From Cercis canadensis (taxonomy: Eukaryota; Streptophyta; Magnoliopsida; Fabales; Fabaceae), in the NCBI GenBank assembly GCA_003255065.1, contig QAOA01006081.1, positions 614,687 through 678,686 on the forward strand: a DNA stretch of 64,000 bases, read 5' to 3'. The notes beneath the pieces are model-generated. The model was not told the DNA's origin. It saw only the letters and a program-made list of their open reading frames with translations, and searched no databases. Of this stretch, positions 35,895 to 47,282 are shown piece by piece; positions within the stretch are counted from its first letter, which is position 1; each line of letters starts with the position of its first letter. The translations under genes and the position numbers were made by a program.

Positions 35895-37417
35895 GGCAAT
35901 TTGATAGAAATGGAGTATTTGGACAAACTATTTATACAAATGGAGTACTATTGAAATTATTTACGTAAAATGGGCAATTTTGATTTTTTTATTAATATCT
36001 GAATTAGAGTGGATCACGCTTTTGCTGGTGTAAAACGTGTATGAACTAATCACACTTTAAGGTAATTTTTCTTCAACGCGTGATCACTATTCACAAAATT
36101 TTCAGATGAAGTTACGCTTTTTCCAAAGCAATCACTCTTTAACAATATGAATCACGGTTTAACAAAAAGGAGATCACGGTTTTGGCTAAAGAGAGTCACG
36201 GTTTTGCTTTGAAGTGGGTCACGGTTTTGCCTAAAGCGTGACCCTAAAAAAGCCAAAACCGTGACCCCAAATAAGCCAAAAACATTTGCCTTTTCCTACC
36301 TTGTGTGTTATCACTTATCAGCTCTACTTTACAGGCCCTTAACGAAAACATTTTAAACTGCATTTTATCATGAAATGAAAACACGAGTGATCACCTCCAT
36401 TATTCTCTTTAATCCCGCACATATTGATTTAACACAAAATGGTCTCACTCCTCAGATTCAACCAAAAGAAAAATAAGAGAAAAATTAAAATTTTTGAACA
36501 CACAAATTCACACACCTGTATAAATCATTGAATTGGAAAGAAATCAATAATACAAATTTTTAAAATTTAAAATTTTTAGTTCTTTTTCTTTTGAAAAGGT
36601 TCAAGACCCCACAAGTTGTCGATTTGAAGCAAGAAAATTAGGTATGAAGGGAAGGATTTAGTTATTTAAAGGCCAAGTGTTTCTCATTCTCAGCTTGCAA
36701 GTTCCCATGCCATGGAACCATTCATGAATCCCAACAACATTTAGAAGCTCTAACATACATGCTTCATACTCCTTGTAAGTTGTAAACCTTAGCGCGTCAA
36801 CATCTCCCACTAACATTCTGTATATATTCTAGAGATAGAGAGAGAGGGAGGAAAATGGGAAAAGTGATGAGATGCTTCACACTCTCACTCTTGATTCTTA
36901 TCTCTCTGTTTTACCCTTCAGTTTCAGACAGCACAGATTCATTTATGTTCGGGGGCTGTACCTAGCAAAAATACTCACCCGATTCCCCCTACCAGCACAG
37001 ATTTATATCACTTTGACTTTTTTAGTATCACGCTTTAGGCAAAACCGTGACATCTTAAAAGCCAAAACCGTGACCTACTTCAAAGCAAAACCGTGACTCC
37101 CTTTAACCAAAACCGTGACCTCCTTTTTGTTAAACCGTGATCCCTTCCTGTAAACCGTGATTCATATTGCTAAAGCGTAATTGCTTTAGAAAAAACATAA
37201 CTTCATCTAAAAATTTTATGAACAATGATCACGCGTTAAAGAAAAATTACCCTAAAGCGTGATTAGTTCATACACGTTTTACACCAGCAAAAGCGTGATC
37301 CACTCTAATTCAGATATTAATAAAAAAATTAAAAATGCCCATTTTACGTAAATAGTTTCAATAGTGCTCCATTTGTGTAAATAGTTTGTCCAAATACCCC
37401 ATTTCTATCAAATTGCC
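35895..37417. mobile_element. Long-TIR Mutator-like element carrying host DNA (Pack-MULE)
   Basis: The element starts GGCAATTTGAT and ends ATCAAATTGCC, with inverted arms of roughly 350-390 bp (about 35895-36250 and 37026-37417). It is flanked by perfect 9-bp duplications AGATTTCAA (35886-35894 and 37418-37426). Nine-base duplications and long arms define Mutator-like elements. There is no transposase. Each arm contains several copies of a GTCACGGTTTTG/GCTAAAG-type unit in tandem near its inner end. The unique middle (about 36290-37010) has the composition of a host promoter, leader and coding start (see the captured fragment). Confidence 0.88.
36855..36965 (+). pseudogene. Captured 5' fragment of a DUF26 secretory protein gene
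   Basis: Inside the MULE, a 36-codon frame from ATG at 36855 to TAG at 36963 reads MGKVMRCF, a hydrophobic signal core (LSLLILISLFYPSVS), then DSFMFGGC. A signal peptide followed by TFIFGGC-like residues is the start of cysteine-rich repeat secretory proteins and plasmodesmata-located proteins (DUF26). The frame stops straight after the first Cys, so only the signal peptide and first mature residues were captured, together with about 500 bp upstream that may be the donor's promoter and leader (CT/GA-rich leader at 36830-36854). Confidence 0.65.
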
Positions 37418-37426
37418 AGATTTCAA

Positions 37427-37752
37427 GGCTGATAAGAGGGCCAAAGAACTTCAAACCTATTATTGCAACTCAACAGTAATTACATTTAAGTTCTGTTCGT
37501 TTTGTCGAGGAGAGTTTCAGACCAATAGCCTAGATTAAAATAGATTTAAACATCAAATACAACAGTGATACTATTACTTCATTTGATATACACATCCACA
37601 AAAGGAGAAAGAAATCACAAATGTATACAACAGTGATGCTAATAAAATACTACTCTATTTTTCACTCATCCCTCGTACAAACATTACTCGCAATGATCAG
37701 AAGCAACAGTAAACTTCGGACGGGGCCGTTGAAGTTTGTTTGACACAAACTA
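37427..37752. other. Short spacer after the MULE
   Basis: About 330 bp between the MULE and the stop codon of the minus-strand gene; probably that gene's 3' untranslated region. Confidence 0.5.
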
Positions 37753-40700
37753 TCATCCAAGAAAGGGTTCACAATCTAAGAAGTTATCCCATATCAACTT
37801 TAAGTACTCTTCAAGCATCTTCGAAATCAAACTGATATCACCCTTTGGTACCTATTGGAGAGAGAGGTATAAAATGCAAATAAAATTTATACGTACACAT
37901 GTGAAAGAAATGTAGGTCCTATAACCTATTCATGCAAACCAAGTCTACATTGTCTTTTTAAAACAGACCAAAGGGATCGTTAATATGGTCCCTAAAATAC
38001 ATAGGCCTATAATATATCATCTAAAAGGTTGGTAGTATGCTTATATGTTCTACTCTATCCTTTTTTTTTCGTTATTAAGAAGATTGCTACTATTTTCTAA
38101 CTTGAGCAGAGGAATATTTAACAATTTCAAAACTTGGAGGACATGGCTGCAGTCCCAACCCCAGGTCTCTAAAGGCTTTGCTATACACTCACAGATTATA
38201 ATATAGTGGTGAAGAAGAAAGTTTCTTTAAATGGCAAAAAGAATGCAATTAATTTGACAAGATCCTTCAATCCTTGATTGATACAGACCAGACCTTTCAT
38301 TTTCTTTTACTTAGAACATCTTCGTTTTATATCTGTCCAATGAGCAAGATGAATTATAATTACCTCTAATTTTGAGACAATTCCTTTTAGCTTCAGGTAA
38401 ACCTCAGATGCAGATTCACCTGTTGATGTCCGAAAATCAAATCGATCAGCATGTCTAACCTTCAGCCTCAGTGATGGACTTCTATAAGCTTTTGCAATAG
38501 TGTGCCAGACCCCAACCACAGAAAATCTATTTCCAGAATTTGCTTTTCCTAGGGGCCATCTCAACCCACCCTTCACGTTTGGATCCAGAACTGCAGACTC
38601 AATCAGATCCTTAATGCATTGCAATTCATCATCCTAGAACAGAGATGAAATAAGTTCAGTTACATGTCCCTTTCACATCGGTTCTGAGTTTTGCCTTCCT
38701 TTCAACCTTTTTCTTTTCTCTCATCAATTTCTCATATTTAGGAAATTGAACACAAAAACTCTGTTTCAAGAACTCAAAATGACATTTAAATATGAAAAGA
38801 AAATAAAGGTATATCTCCATCAAGGAGTCTCTCACTTGAAACCTCAATAAAATTACTTGTAAATATTTTTCTCTTCCAATTCCATTATAATTGATACAGC
38901 CACAGGGATGAGCTTTTTAAAGAAATAATGGATGCATATAAACTGCTACAAATATATAGTTTCAGAAATATACAATACGAAAGAAACTTACCTTTAGAGA
39001 TGTTAAAATCCTTTTGCTGCATAGCATTAGTCTCAGATCAAGATTCTTAGTAAGACATGATATGTCTGTGACCATGTGTCGCACTTGATTTAGTTCAATC
39101 TACAATAGGAGTACTAATATTTCAAGGTAAGAATGAAAGAGAGTGGACTTGCAATAAAAAGGAAAACAAAATTTGAAAATGAAAGTCACCAGACTCTGTT
39201 CCCTTTCTTTGTTTTGGGGGAGGGGTATCTGAAAGATATATTACAAGTAAAGATAAAGCTAGCCTAGGAAAAAGTATAAGTGAATATACAAAGGGTTGTC
39301 CGAAGACCAAGAATGCGACCTCTCTAGCACTTCTTACATGAATTCCAGAATTTATCAGAAGCAGTCAACAACACAGCTATTATATAATTAAATTACAAAA
39401 ACAACCACCATTGATTGAACTTTGTAGTTAGAAGCAGCAAACTTACCTTGTAGAGTCGAAGCTTTTTCTGTTCTTTCATTACGCTACACTTGCAAGAAAT
39501 AGTTGCATTTGGTCGACTGGAATCAGACAACTATAGAACATGAGAAACAAAAAACAAGAGACAACTTGATTAAAGTTCTGCATAGCATGAATGCCACTAG
39601 TAGAAGCATAGGATAAAAAAAATTACCTTGACATGGTACAAATCTTTCTCCTCTTCAAAATCAACTCCAATATTTGGTGACTCCTCCCTCGTAAATTTTT
39701 CCATATATGAAGCAGGAATGTTTGTGTAGAACAATCTTTTTAATTGTCCCAAAATGGTTCCAGCAGCCAAATTTCCTCTTACTGCTTCTTGGGTAAGTGA
39801 AGGTCCTCTGAACAATATTGATTCATTCTGTGACACTTACTATCTATACTACTACGGATAGGTGAACTATGTCTGTTACTGATAGTAAAATAACATGAAA
39901 ATGCGGAAATATCAACTGTCACAATCAATGCAGCAAAATTTCTATTGTTTCCCAAACTTTTTAAAACACTTGTTCCTTCAATCAAACAAATACTCCAATT
40001 GTGGCTAGGGATAAATGGTTTGGAACCCACATCGAATGCATCATTCAGTTACCAAAATCAATGAAGCTACCATCATCAATCGCTAGCACAAAGATAATTA
40101 CCAACTAAAATTTAGTAGGTTAACATTAGGCGGCTCTCCCACAAATTCAGAAATTTTCCTTTGCCTTGGTCTTTTTAAAGTATTGAAACATTGAAATCAA
40201 AATGATCATGTATGCCATGAGTGAACACCAGAAATTCAATTCCAGCAAATAATAATCAACATTTAACAACTTAGGGTTTGCTAAAATGAAGAAGGATTTG
40301 TTTACCTATTGAAGAGAATCTTGCCAAATCTGGCAACTAAAGTTGGCTTAACTTGTTCTTGTAAATTTTGAACCTCAATCTCGTTCCTGAGGTTTTCAAA
40401 GGAAGAAAGTAGGTCTTGAAGAACATTTTGCGTTATAGTTTCCCAGGGGCCTCTGATGTCTAGGAGACAAGAAGCAACAGAGGTTTGCAAGTTAAAAATC
40501 TGTCCTGTTGTCCACAGCTAAACAAAGAAGAAGCATAGAATATGAGATATCAAACCTTGAACTTGAGCTTGAGGTGGATGAGCGTTTACTAAAATGAGAG
40601 GTTTTTGTCCAATCTTGCGTTCAATAAATTCCAAGGAAATGGGTTGAAGGTGGACGGAAGAGGGGAACTGATTATTATTATTATTATCATCTAATTCCAA

Positions 40701-40856
40701 ACCAATCGCAAACCACGTTGATATGGCCTGCTGTGCGTAAATAATCTTTCCAGAATTGAAACTTGGTTTCTTGAATTGTGGAGGGAGTAACTGCGCTGAT
40801 GGTAATGGCCCCTTCTTGTCCTTAGAGTGCCGCTTGTGTGGAGGTATGTAAGCCAT
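37753..40856 (-). CDS. Conserved plant protein of unknown function (MAYIPPHKRHS family)
   Basis: Seven exons, 40856-40556, 40459-40306, 39807-39627, 39530-39447, 39099-38992, 38633-38364 and 37851-37753, give 399 codons (398 aa); every phase fits and all introns are GT-AG. The N-terminus MAYIPPHKRHSKDKKG is a hallmark of a plant protein family that I recall as uncharacterised (I believe DUF7903), with no known biochemical role. Other conserved-looking blocks are GPWETITQNVLQDLL, VARFGKILFNR, GLRWPLGK, FSVVGVWHT, and a final LKLIWDNFLDCEPFLG. There is no signal peptide or membrane segment, so the product is probably soluble, cytosolic or nuclear. A basic PPHKRHS start is also seen in some RNA-binding proteins, but I see no RNA-binding domain and propose no function. 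Confidence 0.85.
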
Positions 40857-41285
40857 CCTCTGCTCATCTAATTGATGCTATGCTTTGCTCACGGGGGGAA
40901 ACGGAGAAACAGCGACTAATACTCAAGAAAGAGGAAAGAATCAAAAGATCACTGAGCCATGCCATTCAATTACTCAAACACCCTCCTCCATCACCATCAT
41001 CACTTTCTTCTTTGTTCCCTCCCCTCCCAGTTTCCAAGAAACTAACACAAAACCCAATACTATAACAGTAAACACTCGAAACTACGAAACCTGAATTCAA
41101 ATTAAAAATCAATGCCACCGACTTACCAATTAATGCAGTTCATAATAATCTTTGTCCTGTCGATAGTTAGAAACAGAAAAAAAAATGCACCCACAAGAAC
41201 GAAAGAGCCACCAAGATTCTCAATACATTTGCACCCTTCCTCAACCAAGCAACAATTTCATAAGCTGTTTCTTTTCTTTTAATTC

Positions 41286-41329
41286 TGGGCTGACAAAGAT
41301 AAGCCCACGTTAAGTGTTTGGGCTGGGCC
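41286..41329. promoter_or_regulatory. Site II element cluster upstream of the MAYIPPHKRHS gene
   Basis: TGGGCT at 41286-41291, its reverse AGCCCA at 41302-41307, TGGGCT at 41319-41324 and TGGGCC at 41324-41329, about 430-470 bp before the ATG at 40856 on the minus strand. Four sites in 44 bp is a clear cluster; such elements are TCP-factor targets in housekeeping-type promoters. Confidence 0.55.
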
Positions 41330-42193
41330 GAAGACTACTCTTTTTCTTACTTTTCTTTTCTTAATTTATTTTGATTGTTTTACGGTTTCATCATTGTAGC
41401 TTCTAGTTTATCTTTGTAAACCAAGAGAGATAAAGTTTGACAAAATTAACCCTGACATCATCTTTAACCTTTCAACTCTTCGATTGTATGAAATGGTATC
41501 CTGATAAAAGTTAGAGAGACATGTTTGTGATTCTAAGCGATGTTGATTTTACATTTATTGAATGACCATATTTTTTGAATCGAATATGACCGCCATGATT
41601 TTGATTTATAAAAACCCTTTTCTCTCATACCTTTCTTCATGATTGGGTACCTTCCGAAACAAGATTTTTCAGATGACATTGGCAAACATAAAACTAACTT
41701 GTGCAAAATGATTTTTTTTAAGCACTTAAATCCTTGCGAAGGTGGTTCTTCACACGAGAAATGTTACAACAATCCCAACACTGATTTCAGATCTAGTAAT
41801 CACGAAACAAACTTGTACAACATTATGGCGAAGTAAAGTGGTAAGTGGAGTCCAGCTGTGATTATGGTGTAGAAATGGGTATAGATATTGGATGACACAA
41901 CATCTTAGTTTAATTAAGGAAGAAAGATAAGATTGGGATTGCGATCAAAGATTAGAATCTGTCGACACATTGAGCAAGAGTCATCTTTGAAGAGGCGGGG
42001 AGACTATCCCATTTCCAGAATGATTTAGTGCAAAGTCCACGGCAGTATAGTCTTTTGTTCACGTGGCGGTGGATAAGTGACTCCCATATTGTAGTCCAGA
42101 CAGGGAAGTTGGTTAGTAGCCAAACCCACAGATTCTGAGTCGAGTTGTTGATCATTTCCCGCAGCTACCACCACTAACAGTAAAACTCTCAAT

Positions 42194-42223
42194 ACTAACA
42201 CTAACACTAACACTAACACTAAC
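42194..42223. repeat. (ACTAAC)5 microsatellite
   Basis: Five perfect copies of ACTAAC. Expected to vary in length between individuals. Confidence 0.95.
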
Positions 42224-42842
42224 GCTCTTCCACTTTCCCATCCCCATCTCCCTCTAATTCTCTTACTCGATCGCTCAATCAATCTCACTCATAACTCATA
42301 CCCTACTACTTCTACCAACCTCTCTGCTCCTCCTACTCCAATTTCAACAATTTATATTCTACATCCATCTCTATAAACCTTTATTTTACCCCATTAATCT
42401 TCTGCGGGCTTGTCTATTAACCAAATTAATTAATATTCTAATGGAATTAAAGCTCATGCTCATGGTTTATTACATAAGGATAATGTACAAGTAATATATA
42501 TATTGCCTTTTCGTTTCCAATTCTGTCAATCGGCTACGGGGCCGGGGTCATCATATTCTACTATATATTAAAATAAATAATATTCATGAATGTGTGTGAC
42601 TGTGACCTACCGGCGACCACTGACCAAGAACAAGCAGCAGAGCGATAATAATTAATTGAAAAAGAACAAATTCTATTGTAATGCCAATATATAGGTTAAC
42701 ATTTATGGGTCCGTTCCGTAGTACGGTAGTAAGCAATTGGGGGTTTGTTATATTCTCCCGAGATATTTCTAAGACCTAAGCTCACCGCGATATATGAAAA
42801 TTACACCCTTTTACCATTTGCGGCGTTTGAGAAGAGGAATAT

Positions 42843-43140
42843 TGTTACATGACAGATCAGCAACTTGCCACGTCAGCTTATTATACTTGTATTTTGTTGT
42901 ATTTGTGTATTCTGTTGTATTCAATTTAGGAGTTAGTTGCCAATAACTGATAGACAGTTAGTTAGCTTAGCTGTCAAAGGACTAGCATGTATGCATCTGT
43001 GTCATCCTATATAGAGGAAGAGACTACACTAGATATGATCATTCAACTGTTAACAAGAAGTTCTATGTTTTCTCTCTATTCTTCTCCTATTCTTTCTCTT
43101 GTGTTCTCTGTATTTCTACTTCAGATTTAAGTCTATAACA
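42843..43140 (+). repeat. 5' long terminal repeat
   Basis: 298-bp repeat beginning TGTTACATG and ending TCTATAACA, directly followed by the primer-binding site. It differs from the 3' copy by scattered substitutions and small indels, including a stretch absent from this copy (GGTATTTGGCTATATT-like), which implies an insertion that is not very recent. Confidence 0.9.
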
Positions 43141-43141
43141 T

Positions 43142-45437
43142 TGGTATCAGAGTACCGATTCTCAGCCATTGCTAAGCAGTGGGAGAAGTTCAAAGAGTCC
43201 TTGAAATCGATGGTGAGAGACAGTGAAGAGTGGCATAGGATTATTCTTAAAAAAGGTACTAACCCGGTGAATAACAAACCTTATATGTATCTTACATTTT
43301 AGAAAGACATAATTGAAAAACTCATTACATAAATGCTTGACAATGAGGTGATTAGACCAAGTACCAGCCCTTATTCTTCCCCAGTAATTTTAGTTAAAAA
43401 AAAAAAGGACAATATGTGTTGTATGTGCATTGATTATAGAGAGCTTAATAAACACACAGTAAATGATAAATTCTATATTCCATTAGTAGAAGATTTGTTG
43501 GATGAATTGTGTGGGACAACTGTGTTCTCTAAATTAGATCTCCGATCTGGTTATTGGCAAATCCGGATGCACAAAGAAGATATAGAGAAGACATCATTTA
43601 AAACTCATGAAGGGTACTATGAGTTCTTAGTCATGCTGTTTAGACTAACCAATGCACTAGTTACATTTCAGAGTCTTATGAATATTGTTTTCAAGCCCTA
43701 TTTGAGGAAGTTTGTACATATATTTTTTAATGATATTTTGGTATATAGTATTGATTGGTAGACACACTTAGGCCACTGATCAGCATACCTTGTTTGCAAA
43801 AAAGAGTAAATGTGTATTTGGGAGTGCAAATGTAGAGTATTTAGGGCATTTCATATATGTTGAAGGAGTATCAACAAATCCAAAGAAGGTGGAGGCTATT
43901 CAGTCCTGGCCAACACTGATCAATGTCAAACAGCTGAAAGGGTTCCTTGGATTAACTGGGTATTACAGGTGATTTGTACAAGGATTTGGTGGTATATGTA
44001 AACCCTTACATGAGCTACTCAAAAAAGGGAATTTCAAGTGGGATGCAGCGTCTGACAAGACATTCCAAAGGTTAAAACAGATTCTGTCCTAGTCCTTGAT
44101 TAAGCAAGTTCAAGCCAAGTCTGTCTTACATCCACACTACACATGGGCACAAGGCATGCTTAAACGAAAAGGAAAGGTTTTGGTGGGTAATGATCCTACA
44201 CTAAGGGAGCTTTTACCATAGCTTTCATGATACACTTAAAAGGCTCAGCAATGCCTTTTATTGGAAAGGTATGAGCAAAGCAATCAGGGAATTTGTGAGG
44301 AAATTTCTCACTTGTCAACGCAACAAGCCAAATCTTGGACTTCTACAACCTCTACCACTGCCTACACGTCCTTGGCATGACATCACCATGGACTTCATTA
44401 AGGCACTTCCACCATGTCAAGGAAAATCTGTTATCTATGTAGTGGTTGATAGGTTCTCAAAATATGCTCATTTCATGCCCTTGGCTTATTTGTTTACTGT
44501 TGTCACTGTTGCCATAACTTTTATGGAGCATGTTTTTAAGCTTCATGATTTCCCTAAAACCATAGTTAGTGATCGAGACAAGGTCTTTGTGAGTATTTTT
44601 TGGAAGTCTTTATTCTCTACCCAAGGAGTACAACTTAATCTTTCTATTGCTTACCATCCTCAATTTGATGGACAATCATAGGTAGTCAACCGCTGCCTAG
44701 AAACATATCTCATATGCTTTTGTGGAGAAAATCCTAAATCATGGGTTACCTTTCTCACATTAGCAGAATATTAGTATAATACATCATATCATATAGCCAT
44801 CAAGATAACTCAATTTACTGTTCTATATGGCTATGAACCCCCACCTCACATCCCTTACTTTTAGGGAGATTGCACAGAGGCGTCTATTAATCGCAGCTCA
44901 TTTAAGCAAATTCAGTCGCAGTTGTAGAGGGCTCAACAAAGAATACAGTAGCAAGCCAATGCACATAAGACTGACAGAGTATTTTCTGTGGGTGACTGGG
45001 TCTAAGTCAAACTCAAACCCTATAAGCAAAAAACAGCCAAGGGTACCCCTCGCCATAAGCTCTCTCCCATCTACTTTGGACCTTTTCAAATCTGTCAAAG
45101 AATTGACATAGTAGCCTACAAATTAATCCTGCCACCAACTTGCACCATTCACCCAATTTTTCATGTCTCTCTCCTCAAGCAATATGTTGGTTCTCAAGTA
45201 CCACAACCTACAATCCCAAACACCCTATTTGATCCAACACCACAAGCCAAGACCCCAATAGCAATCCTAGATCGCATACTTGTTAAGCTTCATAACAAGC
45301 TTGTTGCTCAAGTGTTGGTGCACTGGTCTGATTCAGAACCAGCAAATGTCATATGGGAGTATTTGCAAGAACTACAGCTTCAATTCCCTCAATTTAACAC
45401 CTTCCCTTGAGGCAAAGGTTTCAAAAAAGAAGAGTAC
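43142..45437 (+). pseudogene. Decayed gypsy polyprotein (RT and integrase remnants)
   Basis: After the primer-binding site comes a short piece with stops, then reverse transcriptase from about 43258: [54 protein letters not shown]. The catalytic YxDD motif is degraded to FFND, followed by a stop near 43760. The RT connection part continues at 43790-43972 (CVFGSANVEYLGHFI, LKGFLGLTGYYR). RNase H is largely deleted. Integrase follows at 44271-44681 (WHDITMDFIKALPP, VVDRFSKYAHF, VSDRDKVF, AYHPQFDGQS) with a stop after QFDGQS. A C-terminal remnant (HPIFHVSLLKQYVG) lies near 45140-45190. The element cannot move by itself. Confidence 0.88.
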
Positions 45438-45729
45438 TGTTACATGACAGATCAGCAACTTGCCACGTCAGCTTACTGTACTTGTATTCTGTTATATTTG
45501 TGTATTCTATTGTATTTGGTATTTGGCTATATTCAATTTAGGAGTTAGTTGCCAATAACTGAGAGACAGTTAGCTTAGTTGTTAAAGGACTAGCCTGTAT
45601 GCATATGTGTCATCCTATATAGAGGAAGAGACCACACTAGATAGAATCATTCAACTATTAATAAGAAGTATTCTCCTATTCTTTATCTTGTGTTCTCTGT
45701 ATTTCTACTTCAGATTCCAGTCTATAACA
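45438..45729 (+). repeat. 3' long terminal repeat
   Basis: 292-bp copy of the long terminal repeat, starting TGTTACATGACAG and ending TATAACA, directly followed by the AATAC duplication. Confidence 0.9.
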
Positions 45730-45734
45730 AATAC

Positions 45735-46147
45735 TATGTTACACAGTTACAGTTAGATGAGGGAGACATCACATTGTCTTTCAACTTTCAACACATATCA
45801 TCCATTCATCCCGGGATCCAATGAAAATCTAACGGATCATAATCGTTAATTAGTTGACCACAAAAACCCATAATAGTAATAGTGGTATATGGCAAGTTTT
45901 ACCTTGGTTTTCTTTCTCTCCTCTTCTCCAGACGCTTGGCCACTATCAACTTGCTTCTCATATGCGTCAACATTCTAGGGGATAGCAAATAGCAATGTTG
46001 GTACGTAGTAATGTAACCATATTTAATAATTAGAATAAATTTTGATACTAATTAATCTAAATGTAATTAAGGGAACCAACACTGGTGTTCCCTCTTATTT
46101 TTTTTGGTTTGGTAGCAGTAGCAGCAAGAAGAATCTAAATACATATT
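45735..46147. other. Spacer between gypsy element and MYB gene
   Basis: About 410 bp, probably the 3' untranslated region of the MYB gene and flanking DNA. No other feature. Confidence 0.5.
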
Positions 46148-47282
46148 TCACAAAGAATCATTGTAAAGATCCATGTCCAAGAGCAAGTCATCCCAATCCC
46201 ATTTGTTGCAGCCGTCTTGGAAGTTCTTGATTGATTTAACTTGTTCAAATTGAAAGTCGATTGGCAGCTGATCACCAACAATTCCGCGTTGGTCCAAGCA
46301 AGAAACTTTGACGGTGTCCTCCTGTGTTTGCATTTGAACCATGTGACCTTGGTGATCTCCGTCACCATAAAACATGGTCGGTGGAGGCATTGCGATGCCA
46401 CTCTCTAGTGGAGCAGCTGGAGACTCATCCTCATCCCGTGACCTCCTCTGCAGCCTGATTGCTGAAGTTGAAGCAGCAATGTTTCGAGGCTCTGACCTAA
46501 TCTCTTGCACATTATTTCTGCCCATTTGTCTCTCTTCACCTTCTTGAGCATTTAGCTTTTTGCTTAAATGACAGTTCCAGTAGTTCTTTACATCGTTGGC
46601 TGTCCTTCCCGGTAGCCTTCCCGCGATTAGTGACCACCTGAAAAATTCAGATATTATTATTAATTGTACTTGTTTGCTGTCCTTGTTTGCCTTCTTCATC
46701 AATTCGTCAATTTCCTCGACTAATCTGGTGAATCCTATTCCAGTAATTGTGAGTTGTGATGTGATTCCTCTATATCATATGTTTGTATGTACATGGACAC
46801 ACACACACACATAAGGTGAGTAGGTGACAAAGGCTAGAATATACACAAGTTTACCTGTTGCCCAATAGTTTGTGGAGTTTAATTATCATTTCCACTTCTT
46901 CTTCAGCAAAGCTTCCTCTTTTGATGTTGGGACGAAGATAGTTTAACCACCTTAGCCTACAGCTCTTTCGGCACCTGTTTAGACCTTTTCACACCCCAAT
47001 AATTAAATATGTTATCAAGCTGCTAATTTCGTATTATTTGCAATGGAGAATTTCCCTTGATAAGTCACAAAAAAACAGAAGAGCTGGTAATAAGGTAATT
47101 AGGCAGCACAAGAGAACTAGAGAGAAACAAGAGGTTGAAAAAATAATTGTCCTAAATTGAAATTTATATGACATAGTAATACCAGCTAAGAGAGGAACGC
47201 GATGCCACTTTCCTTCGCCATACTGTTGTATGCATTTCTTAAGGAGATGATCTTCTTCTTCCGTCCATGCAACGCCACCCAT
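46148..47282 (-). CDS. R2R3-MYB, anthocyanin regulator type (subgroup 6)
   Basis: Three exons, 47282-47183, 46984-46855 and 46637-46148, give 240 codons (239 aa) in phase, with the two intron positions usual for R2R3-MYBs. R2 begins very close to the start ([17 protein letters not shown]) and ends [18 protein letters not shown]3 contains [18 protein letters not shown], which carries the bHLH-binding signature, and TANDVKNYW; the ANDV motif marks dicot anthocyanin activators (PAP1/MYB10/Ruby group). Such proteins join bHLH and WD40 partners to switch on late flavonoid genes in the nucleus. The usual subgroup 6 motif KPRPR[ST]F is not clear: the matching region reads [11 protein letters not shown]. 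The leader residues before the first Trp are shorter than in many relatives. An acidic end ([17 protein letters not shown]) fits an activation domain. Functional identity is inferred. Confidence 0.9.

Larger units (their letters stand above)
40857..42842. other. Intergenic DNA left of the gypsy element
   Basis: Promoter of the preceding minus-strand gene, including a Site II cluster, and then spacer DNA with an (ACTAAC)5 microsatellite at 42194-42223. Open frames at 41639-41836 and 42025-42288 are not supported as genes; the latter has no ATG and its Leu/Val run comes from the microsatellite. Confidence 0.55.
42843..45729 (+). mobile_element. Truncated Ty3/gypsy LTR retrotransposon
   Basis: Two similar long terminal repeats, 42843-43140 (298 bp) and 45438-45729 (292 bp), start TGTTACATGACAG and end TATAACA. 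They are bordered by near-matching 5-bp duplications AATAT (42838-42842) and AATAC (45730-45734). A primer-binding site TGGTATCAGAG, matching initiator Met-tRNA, follows the left repeat, and a purine-rich tract (AAAAAAGAAGAG) precedes the right one. The interior is only about 2.3 kb: gag and protease are gone, reverse transcriptase and integrase are broken. The position of RT before integrase and their style fit Ty3/gypsy. Confidence 0.93.

Noticed and set aside
36150..36260. CRISPR-like array of GTCACGG units
   Set aside because: The spacing is short and irregular, the copies form the inner part of MULE inverted arms, and the host is a plant.
42025..42288. Minus-strand frame with a Leu/Val-rich signal-like stretch
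   Set aside because: It begins at GTG, not ATG, and the hydrophobic run is the translation of the (ACTAAC)5 microsatellite.
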